From assembly GCF_000374065.1 (NCBI RefSeq), contig NZ_KB893274.1, forward strand, positions 1 through 45,610: DNA of 45,610 nt. The letters run 5' to 3'. A program made the translations under genes and the position numbers. Every line of letters begins with the position of its first letter. Position 1 is the stretch's first letter. The DNA comes from Spirosoma luteum DSM 19990 (GTDB lineage: Bacteria; Bacteroidota; Bacteroidia; Cytophagales; Spirosomataceae). Below, piece by piece: positions 8,485 through 17,157 of this stretch. The notes under the pieces were generated by a model. It had not been told where the DNA came from and made no database searches. It was given only the letters and a program-made list of their open reading frames with translations.

Positions 8485-9024
8485 TTAATTCAGAAACTGA
8501 AGACGCAAATCGTTTAACTGGTTGCGGAGTGATTCGTCAACCTGCCGGTCGCCCAGACGCAGGACATAGCCACCAATCAGTTTGGGATCTATTTTTTCTT
8601 CCAGCTCAACCAGTTTTCCACCGGTTGTCTGCATAACCATCGCTTTGAACTTCTCCCGCAAAACAGGTGTCAGCGGCACGGTTGTTATGATGGTGGCCCG
8701 TTCAATATGGTTCAATCGGTTGTACTGATTGATAAACTCTTCGGCAATAGCGTCCAGAATGGCTTCGCGGTTCTTCTTGGCAATGATCTGAAAGAAAGCC
8801 ATCGTCATAGCGTTCAATCGACCCTCGAAAACGGCTTTGATGATATTGTTCTTCTTCTCTGCCCGGACGATTGGATTTTTCATCATCAGCAACAGCGGCC
8901 GATTTTTAGCCACCGTTTCCTTGAAGAACTGCATATCCTTGTGAATCGTCTCAGTGAGACCTTTTTCCTGGGCCAAATCCAGCAGTGATTTGGCATAACG
9001 GGCGGCTACAGTAGCAACGGCCAT
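8485..9024 (-). CDS. atpH: ATP synthase F1 subunit delta
   Basis: A 179-residue protein of the OSCP/delta family, which joins the top of the F1 head to the b-subunit stator. The N-terminal signature is VAARYAKSLLDLAQEKG. The C-terminal signature is TIITTVPLTPVLREKFKAMV followed by VELEEKIDPKLIGGYVLRLG. Length is normal for the family. It is the last gene of the atp cluster in this window: a terminator lies 22 bp beyond its stop and neither atpA nor atpG follows, although these commonly come next. Confidence 0.96.
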   Translation of the reverse strand: MAVATVAARYAKSLLDLAQEKGLTETIHKDMQFFKETVAKNRPLLLMMKNPIVRAEKKNNIIKAVFEGRLNAMTMAFFQIIAKKNREAILDAIAEEFINQYNRLNHIERATIITTVPLTPVLREKFKAMVMQTTGGKLVELEEKIDPKLIGGYVLRLGDRQVDESLRNQLNDLRLQFLN

Positions 9025-9043
9025 AAGTGTATTTCAGTTAGGA

Positions 9044-9070
9044 AGTCGGTTAGTTAGAGAGTCGGTTAGT
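9044..9070. repeat. Direct repeat agtcggttagt x2 in the atpF-atpH gap
   Basis: The 11-mer agtcggttagt is at 9044-9054 and again at 9060-9070. Related cagtta/gttag words continue to about 9083, including the near-palindrome cagttactaactg. Read on the coding strand the gap is rich in ctaactaacc-like words. A similar ctaactaacc word stands just before the SusD start at 15697. Confidence 0.7.
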
Positions 9071-9112
9071 CAGTTACTAACTGATTGACTGAACAGCTAT
9101 CCAACTGACGGA

Positions 9113-9607
9113 CTAGTTTAAATGCGAGTTAGCGACCAGATCGCTTATCAATTTCTCCTGCGATGGTTTATCGCTCAACTCTTTACGGAGTACCTTCTCA
9201 GCAATATCGAGCGACAGTGTAACCACTTCTTTCTTCATCTGAGCAATCAGGGCCTGCCGTTCGTTATTCATCGACTCGCGGGCCTGCTCCAGAATACGCT
9301 TTCCTTCCGTTTCTGCTTTTTCGCGCGAATCAGCAATCATTTTGTCAGATGCCTCTTTGGCACCCCGTAGAATGATATCACGCTCAGTGCGGGCCTGTGT
9401 CAACAACTTTTCGTTGTCGGCTTTCAGTGCGGTCATTTCGAGCCGGGTTTTCTCGGCCAGATCGAGAGCACTTTGAATGTTGTTTTCGCGCTCGTGCAGG
9501 CTATCCGTGATGGGTTTCCAGGCAAACGCACGCAGAATCAGAAACAGGCCCAGAAAGACTATTACCTGCCAGAATAAGAGACCGAGATCGGGGGTAAGTA
9601 AATCCAT
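9113..9607 (-). CDS. atpF: ATP synthase F0 subunit b
   Basis: A 164-residue stator subunit. The N-terminus is a single membrane helix (LGLLFWQVIVFLGLFLILRAFAW) followed by the conserved KPITDSLHEREN. The remainder is a long charged amphipathic helix (ALDLAEKTRLEMTALKADNE onwards, ending KVLRKELSDKPSQEKLI) that dimerises and binds delta. Length is typical. It lies 88 bp upstream of atpH and is separated from atpE by a 179-bp gap containing a strong hairpin. Confidence 0.97.
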   Translation of the reverse strand: MDLLTPDLGLLFWQVIVFLGLFLILRAFAWKPITDSLHERENNIQSALDLAEKTRLEMTALKADNEKLLTQARTERDIILRGAKEASDKMIADSREKAETEGKRILEQARESMNNERQALIAQMKKEVVTLSLDIAEKVLRKELSDKPSQEKLISDLVANSHLN

Positions 9608-9662
9608 TTGTTTAACGTATATAAAATCAATACTATCAGTTTATAGCAATCTTTTGCTGGTC

Positions 9663-9700
9663 AACGTTCGCCCGTCGGCAACCCCAAACGGGCGAACGTT
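9663..9700 (-). other. Intercistronic hairpin between atpE and atpF
   Basis: Arms 9663-9675 (aacgttcgcccgt) and 9688-9700 are perfect 13-bp complements around a 12-base loop. It lies inside the 179-bp atpE-atpF gap, 87 bp after the atpE stop. It is not followed by a T tract on the transcribed strand, so an RNA-stabilising or processing element fits better than a full terminator. Confidence 0.7.
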
Positions 9701-9786
9701 TTCCGGGAAATCAGTGAGCTGGGATGCCAGTGCCTAGTGCAACCAGCAAGCTCGTACTCGGTGACTATCAGCTTGCGCCGACCAGA

Positions 9787-10050
<264 letters not shown>

Positions 10051-10180
10051 CTAGGTATTAAACGTGAAACAAAAGATTGCAAAAATAGGTAAACAGGCAA
10101 TTAATTAGCCAGGTAGTTGATTAGCTAAGTAGTCCATGAGTAGAATAACTAAGCAATTGATATCAACCAGTTGACTATAC

Positions 10181-11314
10181 TCAGTGGGCTTCAGCTCCTT
10201 CGTACCCAATTCCATGATCGGCTTCGTGGTGGTCTTCAACGGCACTGCCAATGTACATGGCTGTCAGCAGCGTGAAAATAAAGGCCTGCAGGAAAGCCAC
10301 CAATATTTCGATCAGATTCAGAAACAGGGTAAACGCCAGCACTACCGGGCTAATGGCAACACTCGTCATCATACCTCCCAGGTTATTGGCCATAAAAATG
10401 AGACCCAACAAACTCAGAATGATAATGTGCCCGGCAGTAATGTTGGCAAATAACCGGATCATGAGCGACAGGGGCTTCATAAATACACCCACAATCTCGA
10501 CCGGCACCATGATGGGTAACAACGCCACAGGAACGCCCGTTGGCTTGAAAATGTGCATCCAATAGTGTTTGTTACCACTGAAGGTAACAATCAGGAACGT
10601 GATAACGGCCAGTACCAGCGTCACGGTAATGTTTCCCGTCAGGTTAGCCGAACCGGGCAACAGCCCCAGCAGGTTATTGATCAGTATAAAGAAGAACAAC
10701 GTTAGCAGGTAAGGCAAAAACTTCGTGTAGCGAGGTCCAATGCTGGGTTTGGCCACTTCATCGCGAACGAAAAGGATAATCGGTTCCAGCAACGACTGAA
10801 TACCCGACGGCGCCCGGCCTTTGTTTTTGGCATATCCCCTACTAACAGCCGTAAATACCAGCAACATAATAGCCGCACTCAGGAATAGAGAAGCTACGTT
10901 TTTAGTGATCGAGAAGTTGTAAAATTTAGCTTCCTCATCAACAACGCCGGCTTCGTTTACGCGGTGAATTTTGCCGTGTACGTTCTTGTACCCATTGTGT
11001 ACTTCTCCATGTGCCAGGTGGGACGACGAGAACATCTCAAGCCCCCGGTCCGCCGAGTAAAGGATAACGGGCAGATGCAGAGTAACGCCATGAGCAAACT
11101 CCCAGCCGTAGTCATCTTTAATGTGGTGCATAATCATTTCACCAACATTAAATTTTCCTTTAGCGGCCGCTTCCCCGCCCAGCTGTGGTACGCCCGGCTC
11201 ACCTTCCTGATGGTGCTCCTGTGCCTGAACACCTACTAACGAACTCAAAATGAGCGCCGTTACTACTAAGAATCTTTTAATTGACGAATGCATCATATGA
11301 TGTAACCAATCCAT
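10181..11314 (-). CDS. atpB: ATP synthase F0 subunit a with N-terminal signal and extension
   Basis: A 377-residue protein from the ATG at 11314, one base after the stop of the upstream AtpI-like gene. The frame stays open to 11452, but that would run inside the upstream gene. Alternative ATGs at 11296 and 11293 would give a cleaner signal peptide (MHSSIKRFLVVTALILSSLVGVQA). After it comes a His- and Glu-rich extracytoplasmic extension of roughly 100 residues, usual for Bacteroidota subunit a, and then the membrane domain. The proton-channel helix SLMIRLFANITAGHIII carries the essential Arg, and LVAFLQAFIFTLLTAMYIG is the last conserved helix. Confidence 0.95.
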   Translation of the reverse strand: MDWLHHMMHSSIKRFLVVTALILSSLVGVQAQEHHQEGEPGVPQLGGEAAAKGKFNVGEMIMHHIKDDYGWEFAHGVTLHLPVILYSADRGLEMFSSSHLAHGEVHNGYKNVHGKIHRVNEAGVVDEEAKFYNFSITKNVASLFLSAAIMLLVFTAVSRGYAKNKGRAPSGIQSLLEPIILFVRDEVAKPSIGPRYTKFLPYLLTLFFFILINNLLGLLPGSANLTGNITVTLVLAVITFLIVTFSGNKHYWMHIFKPTGVPVALLPIMVPVEIVGVFMKPLSLMIRLFANITAGHIIILSLLGLIFMANNLGGMMTSVAISPVVLAFTLFLNLIEILVAFLQAFIFTLLTAMYIGSAVEDHHEADHGIGYEGAEAH

Positions 11315-11315
11315 T

Positions 11316-11678
11316 TTATGAATCGCGTCGCAAGTTACGAGTAAGGCTCCAAATCTCAAAGCCTGTGTAACATATATATAGTACAAGAAAGTCCAAAATA
11401 AAGGCTCGGCGCTGTTCAATATGGTGGAACAGAAAGAAACCCACAAAGGCAAGGCCCAGTATCAGCCGGGAAACAGTAGCGGCCAGATACAAGGGGATCA
11501 ATCGTTCCTGATTACCCTGTAAACCAGTCTCAACCAGTCGATGTGTCAGGAGTGATATAGTTAGAAAGAAGCCTAACAGAATTTTCCAGTAAGGGTGTAG
11601 CCAGGGGGAAACAAAATATACGTCGGCTACGAAAAATCCAATTGCGAGTAAAATGGTAAAGAGAAAAGTTCGCAGCAT
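11316..11678 (-). CDS. AtpI-like small membrane protein upstream of atpB
   Basis: A 120-residue protein with about four predicted membrane helices (LRTFLFTILLAIGFFVADVY, YWKILLGFFLTISLL, AATVSRLILGLAFVGFFLF, FILDFLVLYICYTGFEIW). The motif weakly resembles ATP synthase protein I, and its place directly ahead of atpB with one base between stop and start is where Bacteroidota carry such a gene. AtpI-type proteins help assemble the c ring or supply ions. Assignment rests mainly on position and topology. A -7 element lies 44 bp upstream. Confidence 0.7.
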   Translation of the reverse strand: MLRTFLFTILLAIGFFVADVYFVSPWLHPYWKILLGFFLTISLLTHRLVETGLQGNQERLIPLYLAATVSRLILGLAFVGFFLFHHIEQRRAFILDFLVLYICYTGFEIWSLTRNLRRDS

Positions 11679-11721
11679 GAAAAGAATAGAAACCGCTTAC
11701 CGGCTCTTCCAGTATTCTATA

Positions 11722-11729
11722 CAAAGCTA
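11722..11729 (-). promoter_or_regulatory. -7 element (TAGCTTTG) ahead of the atp operon
   Basis: On the minus strand the octamer fits TAnnTTTG exactly and ends 43 bases before the AtpI-like ATG. No TTG is found at the expected -33 distance, so the call depends on one box and the position. Confidence 0.4.
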
Positions 11730-12197
11730 TGGTATTTCGCCTTATATCGACGTTACTGTACGGCCAGATTTGTCCAGGTAACTGCAATATTGAAGATATC
11801 AGGGCGAAGTCATACGTTGTAGCAACATACTGAATATTAAAACACCTGATATTTGGCACCCGTAGGCAATTAAACCGTTCATCATTTTCACCTGACCTGA
11901 AACCCTTTTGGAGGTACGTAGTCAAGCGATTTACCAGGTTTCCCATAAAGGGTTTATACTCAACCCAGATACCCATTCCCAGTAAATCAACTTCAAAGGT
12001 GAACGTCACGAATACGGGCTTCTTTTTCGGAACATGTAGCGCATAGTGCTTAAGCAGCAATCGAATCAGGCAGATAATGCGTATGTAATCACTAAAAATC
12101 GTCCTGAACACCTTAAAGGAGGGCTGCTCCCCAACAGATGACCAATGACAATGAGTATCCGCAGTTCATCTTACACCGAGTGTATGTAACCTCCCTA

Positions 12198-12229
12198 TTG
12201 AGTACAATTACAATGCTTTCTTATATTTG
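12198..12229 (+). promoter_or_regulatory. Bacteroidota promoter for the SusC-SusD-SSS-phosphoesterase operon
   Basis: TTG at 12198-12200, a 21-bp spacer, and TATATTTG (TAnnTTTG) at 12222-12229. This matches the primary sigma factor consensus of Bacteroidota in both boxes and spacing. Transcription would start near 12236 and give a leader of about 210 nt before the SusC ATG. Confidence 0.6.
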
Positions 12230-12355
12230 CACCATTATACTTACCTCCCGGTTCACAAACCTACTCGCTGCGGAAGTGTTGGTCCGCGTGCCAGTACCAA
12301 TTCAAACGATACACCACGATTCTTACCGCCGTCCCGTAGATTAATCCGTACGCCT

Positions 12356-12376
12356 GTTAGCCCCTAAGGGGCTAAC
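12356..12376 (+). other. 9-bp perfect hairpin in the SusC leader
   Basis: gttagcccc (12356-12364) pairs exactly with 12368-12376 across a three-base taa loop. It is 69 bases before the SusC start, within the predicted transcript. No T tract follows, so a translational or RNA-stability role is more plausible than termination. Confidence 0.55.
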
Positions 12377-12445
12377 CGACAGTCCCATTGCATTCGTTTT
12401 CTATCGCCTACAGGCAGTTTTACTTTTTTCTCTACTTCTCATTAT

Positions 12446-15400
12446 ATGCGGTCAGTACTACTTATTACCTTTCTTTCCCTGTTACATATTGCTGCATCTG
12501 CCCAGAAATTAACCGGGCAGGTTATCGACCAAACGTCGCAGCAACCCATTGTGGGTGCCACCGTGCAGGTGAAACGCACGCAGTCGGGTACGCTTACCAA
12601 TGCTACGGGCACCTTTACCCTCGCCAATCTCCAGCCAGCCGACGTCCTGACGTTTTCCTACCTCGGTTTCCGAACGCAGGAAGTTCAGTACACGGGTCAG
12701 ACCAGCCTGACCGTCGAACTCGTTGCGGGGGTTTCGCTCAATGAGGTCGTCGTAACGGCCCTGGGGCTGGAGCGTAATGCCCGTAGCCTGGGCTATGCCA
12801 TTCAGAAAGTCGATGGCCGGCAGGTCAGCGACGTAAAGGCACCTAACTTCCTCGACAATCTGGCGGGTAAGGTAGCGGGCGTGATGATCACCTCCGGCTC
12901 AACAGGAGTGGGCTCTTCGTCGCGCATCACCATCCGGGGCGAATCGTCCTTTACCAACAACAATCCCCTCTTTGTGGTTGATGGCATTGTGATCAACAAC
13001 GCCACGGTGGTCAACCGGGTCAACGACGATGCCAACGGGTTTCAGGAAATCGACTTCGGCAACGGGGCCATGGACATCAACCCCGACGATGTGGCTACGG
13101 TATCGGTGCTCAAAGGTCCCGGTGCGGCTGCGCTCTACGGCACCCGGGCGGCCAATGGGGTTATCCTGATTACAACGAAAGACGGTTCATCGGCGGGCAA
13201 AGGCATTGGCGTTAGCTTCAACAGCACTTTCTTCACCGAACGTCCGTTCCAGCTGCCCCGCTTTCAGAACAGCTATGGGCAGGGTAACAGTGGTGCGTTC
13301 AAGTACGTCAACGGTCTGAGTGCGGGTATCAACGACAACATCTCGTACAGTTACGGCCCCAAACTGGACGCAGGTTTGCTTATTCAGCAGTACGACAGCC
13401 CCGTAACCCTGCCCGACGGCAGGGTCGTTCGTGGAGCCGATACGCAGGTGTACAGCGGGCTGCCCATCACCCCAACTCCGTTCGTGTCGCACCCCGACAA
13501 CCTGAAAAACTTCTACGAGACAGGACATACAGCCATCAACAATCTGGCTATTTCGGGTAGCTACGACAAAGGCAGCTACCGGCTTTCCTTCACCGACCTG
13601 AACAGTCAGTCGACCATTCCCGGCGTTGACCTGAAACGTAAGACGCTGGCTGCCCGGTTGCAGTTTGAGCCTATCAGGCGACTAAAATTCAGTTCATCCA
13701 TTAATTACATCAACAGCGGCAGCGATAACCGCCCTGCCACCAAGTACGGCTCGGAAAACACAAATTATGCCCTGAGTGCCTGGCTGGGTCGACAGACCGA
13801 CGTTAACCCCATGAAGCAGTACTGGCAGCCGGGTTTAGAAGGTATTCAGCAGTTTTCCTACAACTATACGTTCTTCGACAACCCGTATTTTACCCTGTAT
13901 GAAAATCGCAATTCATTCAATCGCGACCGGCTGATTGGGAATCTGGCCGTAACGGCTGAACTGGCCACCAACCTGACACTAATGGTGCGCAGCGGTATGG
14001 ACTACTCGAACGAGAATCGCCAGTTTCGGCGGGCGTTCAGCAGCAACCGGTTCAAGAGCGGAGCCTACGCCGAGAACGCCGTTTTTTTCCGGGAAGTCAA
14101 CACTGATTTTCTGCTGAACTACACCCGCAGCCTGGGTCCACTCTCACTCGATGTATCAGCCGGGGGAAACCGCATGGATCAGCTGGCCTCGTTTGACCAG
14201 TATCAGGCCCTGACCCTGGCGCAGCCGGGCGTGTTTAAACTCAACAACGCAGCCTCGCCGGTGGAGGTGTACCAGCAGAGTGCCCGGAAGCGTATCAACA
14301 GCTTGTACGCGCTGGCCAAACTAGGTTTCAAAGACGTGCTGTTTGTGGACATTACCGGCCGCAACGACTGGTCGAGTGCGTTGGCTACGCCCACTTCCAC
14401 GGCTAATACGGCCTTCTTTTATCCGTCGGTATCGGCAAGCTGGGTTTTGTCTAACCAGTTTACACTGCCCGCCGTTATCTCCTTTGCCAAAGTACGAGCG
14501 AGCGTCGCCAGCGTTGGCAATGACACCAGTCCCTACCAAACGACGGGGGTTTATAACGCCCGAAACCCGGTTTTTTCGCAGCCGGCCTTCAGCGACCAGT
14601 CTGCCATTGCCAATACCAACCTGAAACCGGAGTCGATCACTTCACTCGAAGTAGGTACCGACGTCCGCTTCCTCAACGACCGACTGAGCGTCGACCTCAC
14701 TTACTACGATGCCCGTACCAGCAATCAAATTCTGTCGCTGCCCATTGCCATCCCAACGGGCTACAGCGAACGGGTCATCAACGGCGGAGAAGTACGATCT
14801 ATGGGTGTTGAAGCCGTAGTAACGGCAACGCCCATTCAGACCAGCCGCATCCGGTGGAACGTCGGTCTGAACTTCAGCCGCAACCGGACCACCGTAGTAT
14901 CGCTACCCGAAGAGGCTGGGACCCTGACACTGGGCTACAACCGCATCTACGACAACGTGAACCAGACCGTCTGGTACCAGGTGCGGCAGGGCGACCGGAT
15001 GGGCGATATGTGGGGTACGGGCTACCGGCGCAACGCGCAGGGTGACTTTATTGTGGGTAGCAATGGGCAGTACATTGCCGATAACACCCTGAAGAAGTTG
15101 GGCAACTACAATCCCGATTTCATCGTGGGTCTATCAAACCAAATCAGCGTTCAGAACTGGAACCTGGGCTTTCTTGTCGACTGGCGGCAGGGCGGTATCC
15201 TGGTATCTCGGACGCTGGCCCTGGCGGGCGTAGCGGGTCAGTTAATCGAAACGGCCGACCGGCCCGAAGCGGGTATCGTGGCCAAAGGAGTAGTGAATAC
15301 CGGTACAACCGAGAACCCGACCTATCAGCCTAATACCCGCGCCATTCCGGCTGAAACCTATTACCGAATGTACTACGACCGGAACCACGAGGAGAACAGT

Positions 15401-15661
15401 ACCTACAACGCATCGTACGTGAAACTGCGGGAACTGACCATCGGCTACACAGTGCCCGAAACAGCCTGGCTGGCCAAAAAGCTGGGTATGCAGCGGCTGA
15501 CCGTGGCTCTTGTAGGGCGGAATCTGCTGGCTCTATCACACATTCCGCACTTCGATCCCGAACAAACCTCGTTCCAACAAAATCAACTTCAGACGGGTGT
15601 GGAAGACATGACCTACCCCACTACCCGCAACGTGGGCGTAAAACTAAACGTAAATTTTTAA
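12446..15661 (+). CDS. SusC/RagA-family TonB-linked outer membrane transporter (locus 1)
   Basis: A 1071-residue protein with signal peptide MRSVLLITFLSLLHIAASAQ. A carboxypeptidase-regulatory-like domain spans about residues 20-95 (KLTGQVIDQTSQQPIVGATV, FSYLGFRTQEV), followed by the TonB-box-like LNEVVVTALG. The plug follows (NFLDNLAGKVAGVMI, ITIRGESSF, NPLFVVDGIVINN, VSVLKGPGAAALYGTRAANG). The C-terminal two thirds is the beta-barrel, ending with the aromatic-rich TTRNVGVKLNVNF. It would move a ligand delivered by its SusD partner across the outer membrane. The ligand cannot be deduced and no CAZyme is nearby. SusD starts 35 bp downstream. Confidence 0.95.
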   Translation: MRSVLLITFLSLLHIAASAQKLTGQVIDQTSQQPIVGATVQVKRTQSGTLTNATGTFTLANLQPADVLTFSYLGFRTQEVQYTGQTSLTVELVAGVSLNEVVVTALGLERNARSLGYAIQKVDGRQVSDVKAPNFLDNLAGKVAGVMITSGSTGVGSSSRITIRGESSFTNNNPLFVVDGIVINNATVVNRVNDDANGFQEIDFGNGAMDINPDDVATVSVLKGPGAAALYGTRAANGVILITTKDGSSAGKGIGVSFNSTFFTERPFQLPRFQNSYGQGNSGAFKYVNGLSAGINDNISYSYGPKLDAGLLIQQYDSPVTLPDGRVVRGADTQVYSGLPITPTPFVSHPDNLKNFYETGHTAINNLAISGSYDKGSYRLSFTDLNSQSTIPGVDLKRKTLAARLQFEPIRRLKFSSSINYINSGSDNRPATKYGSENTNYALSAWLGRQTDVNPMKQYWQPGLEGIQQFSYNYTFFDNPYFTLYENRNSFNRDRLIGNLAVTAELATNLTLMVRSGMDYSNENRQFRRAFSSNRFKSGAYAENAVFFREVNTDFLLNYTRSLGPLSLDVSAGGNRMDQLASFDQYQALTLAQPGVFKLNNAASPVEVYQQSARKRINSLYALAKLGFKDVLFVDITGRNDWSSALATPTSTANTAFFYPSVSASWVLSNQFTLPAVISFAKVRASVASVGNDTSPYQTTGVYNARNPVFSQPAFSDQSAIANTNLKPESITSLEVGTDVRFLNDRLSVDLTYYDARTSNQILSLPIAIPTGYSERVINGGEVRSMGVEAVVTATPIQTSRIRWNVGLNFSRNRTTVVSLPEEAGTLTLGYNRIYDNVNQTVWYQVRQGDRMGDMWGTGYRRNAQGDFIVGSNGQYIADNTLKKLGNYNPDFIVGLSNQISVQNWNLGFLVDWRQGGILVSRTLALAGVAGQLIETADRPEAGIVAKGVVNTGTTENPTYQPNTRAIPAETYYRMYYDRNHEENSTYNASYVKLRELTIGYTVPETAWLAKKLGMQRLTVALVGRNLLALSHIPHFDPEQTSFQQNQLQTGVEDMTYPTTRNVGVKLNVNF

Positions 15662-15696
15662 GCCCTACAACTACCCAGGCACCTGACTAACTAACC

Positions 15697-17148
15697 ATGA
15701 AACGGACGCTATATAGTACCCTCCTGCTACTCGCACTCGCTGGCTTTGTGCCGGGCTGTACGGATAAATTCCAGGAAATTAATACCAACCCCAATGCGCC
15801 AGTCGACGTACAGCCGTCGCTTCTGTTCCGCAAAATCCTGTTCGATTACGGCGAACAGATGTCGTACGAAGCCTTCGTAGCGGGCAACCTGCTGGGGCAA
15901 TACTTTACAGCCATTGACTTCAACCTGTTTGACCGGCATAGCCTTAGTGAGCCGCAGTACGGCGGCAATCCATGGCCGTTCCTTTATACCAACCTGCGCG
16001 ACAACGAGATTCTGCTGCAAAAGGCCCGCGCCAACGCTGCTTTTGGCGTCTACGAAGGACCGGCCCTGATTATGAAAGCCTACATGGCCGCCACGCTGAC
16101 GGACCTGTACGGTGATGTTCCCTACAGCGAAGCCCTACAGGGAAAAGCGGGCGTTATTACTCCTGCTTACGACACGCAGGAGGCCATTTACACGGCGGCT
16201 GGGGGCATACTGGACAACCTCGACAAGGGAATTGCTTCTATCAACAATTACAAAGGTGCTACGGCCCTGGATGGTGATATTCTGTACGGCGGCAATCGCA
16301 GCAAGTGGATATTGTTTGCCAATTCCCTGAAGATTAAGTCGCTGATGCGCATTTCGGGGAAGGTAAACGTGAAAGACGCGCTGCAAAAAGTGTTCACGGA
16401 AGGCAACTTCATCAAGGCCAATACGGACAATGCCGTGTATCGGTTCTCGCTATCGCAGCCAAACAACTTCCGCATGTCCACGGCTCGCATTGGCGATTAC
16501 AACCTGTTCATCATGTCAAAAACCAGTGAGGAACTCCTGACCACGCTGAACGACCCGCGCATTGGGGTGTACTTCCGGCCTACCTCGGGCAAACCGGGTA
16601 CCTACAAGGGCCTGCTCAACGGACCTGATGCGTCGAAACTCTCTATCTCATTAGCCGATTATTCGTTTACGGGAACTATATTTCGGGAAGAGTCGGACAA
16701 GCTGTATGCTAACTACATGACGGCCTACGAAACCAGTTTATGGCTGGCCGAAGCCGCCGAGCGGGGTCTGGTAGCGGCCCCGGCCAAAGAATGGTACGAA
16801 CGCGGCATCACCCAGGCTTTCGATTACTGGCGGACAACGCTACCAGCCAATTACCTGACCAGTAGCCTGGTGGCGTACGGACAGAATGGCCAAAACCCGG
16901 TTGAGCAGATTCTGACCCAAAAATGGCTGGGCAACATCAACAACGGCTACGAAGGCTGGACGGAGTACCGCCGAACTGGTTTCCCGCGTCTGAAAACGAT
17001 TTCGGCCAGCCTGAATAATGGACTGATTCCCGCCCGCATGCCCTATCCCGGTACCGAGAGCGCCCTAAACACAGTACAGTACAAAAAAGCTGCCGACAAG
17101 ACCCAGAGCAACAGTATCAACGTGCCCGTATGGTGGGCTACCCGCTAA
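15697..17148 (+). CDS. SusD/RagB-family nutrient-binding outer membrane lipoprotein (locus 1)
   Basis: A 483-residue lipoprotein: the signal ends in the lipobox FVPGC (Cys21), followed by TDKFQEINTNPNAPVD, typical of the SusD_2 branch. Helical TPR-like segments follow (AYMAATLTDLYGDVPYSEAL, ILFANSLKIKSLMRIS). The C-terminal QKWLGNINNGYEGWTEYRRTG and the end ...NVPVWWATR are characteristic. It forms the lid on the SusC barrel and captures the substrate at the surface. Only 9 bp separate it from the symporter gene, so the four genes are probably one transcript. Confidence 0.94.
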   Translation: MKRTLYSTLLLLALAGFVPGCTDKFQEINTNPNAPVDVQPSLLFRKILFDYGEQMSYEAFVAGNLLGQYFTAIDFNLFDRHSLSEPQYGGNPWPFLYTNLRDNEILLQKARANAAFGVYEGPALIMKAYMAATLTDLYGDVPYSEALQGKAGVITPAYDTQEAIYTAAGGILDNLDKGIASINNYKGATALDGDILYGGNRSKWILFANSLKIKSLMRISGKVNVKDALQKVFTEGNFIKANTDNAVYRFSLSQPNNFRMSTARIGDYNLFIMSKTSEELLTTLNDPRIGVYFRPTSGKPGTYKGLLNGPDASKLSISLADYSFTGTIFREESDKLYANYMTAYETSLWLAEAAERGLVAAPAKEWYERGITQAFDYWRTTLPANYLTSSLVAYGQNGQNPVEQILTQKWLGNINNGYEGWTEYRRTGFPRLKTISASLNNGLIPARMPYPGTESALNTVQYKKAADKTQSNSINVPVWWATR

Positions 17149-17157
17149 TTCCTCCGC

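Larger units (their letters stand above)
11679..12445. other. 767-bp intergenic region between the divergent atp and SusCD operons
   Basis: No convincing gene is seen. An open frame on the minus strand (11530-12111) overlaps the AtpI-like gene in another frame and resembles no family known to me. The region holds a minus-strand -7 element at 11722-11729, a full Bacteroidota promoter pointing right at 12198-12229, and a hairpin at 12356-12376 in the SusC leader. The rest of the 200-base leader does not match a riboswitch class that I recognise. Confidence 0.6.

Noticed and set aside
11530..12111. 193-codon minus-strand frame overlapping the AtpI-like gene
   Set aside because: It overlaps the AtpI-like gene in another frame, matches nothing recognisable and covers the likely atp promoter.
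12250..12440. Possible cobalamin or TPP riboswitch in the SusC-1 leader
   Set aside because: Neither a B12 box nor the thi-box core could be found; only a simple hairpin is seen.
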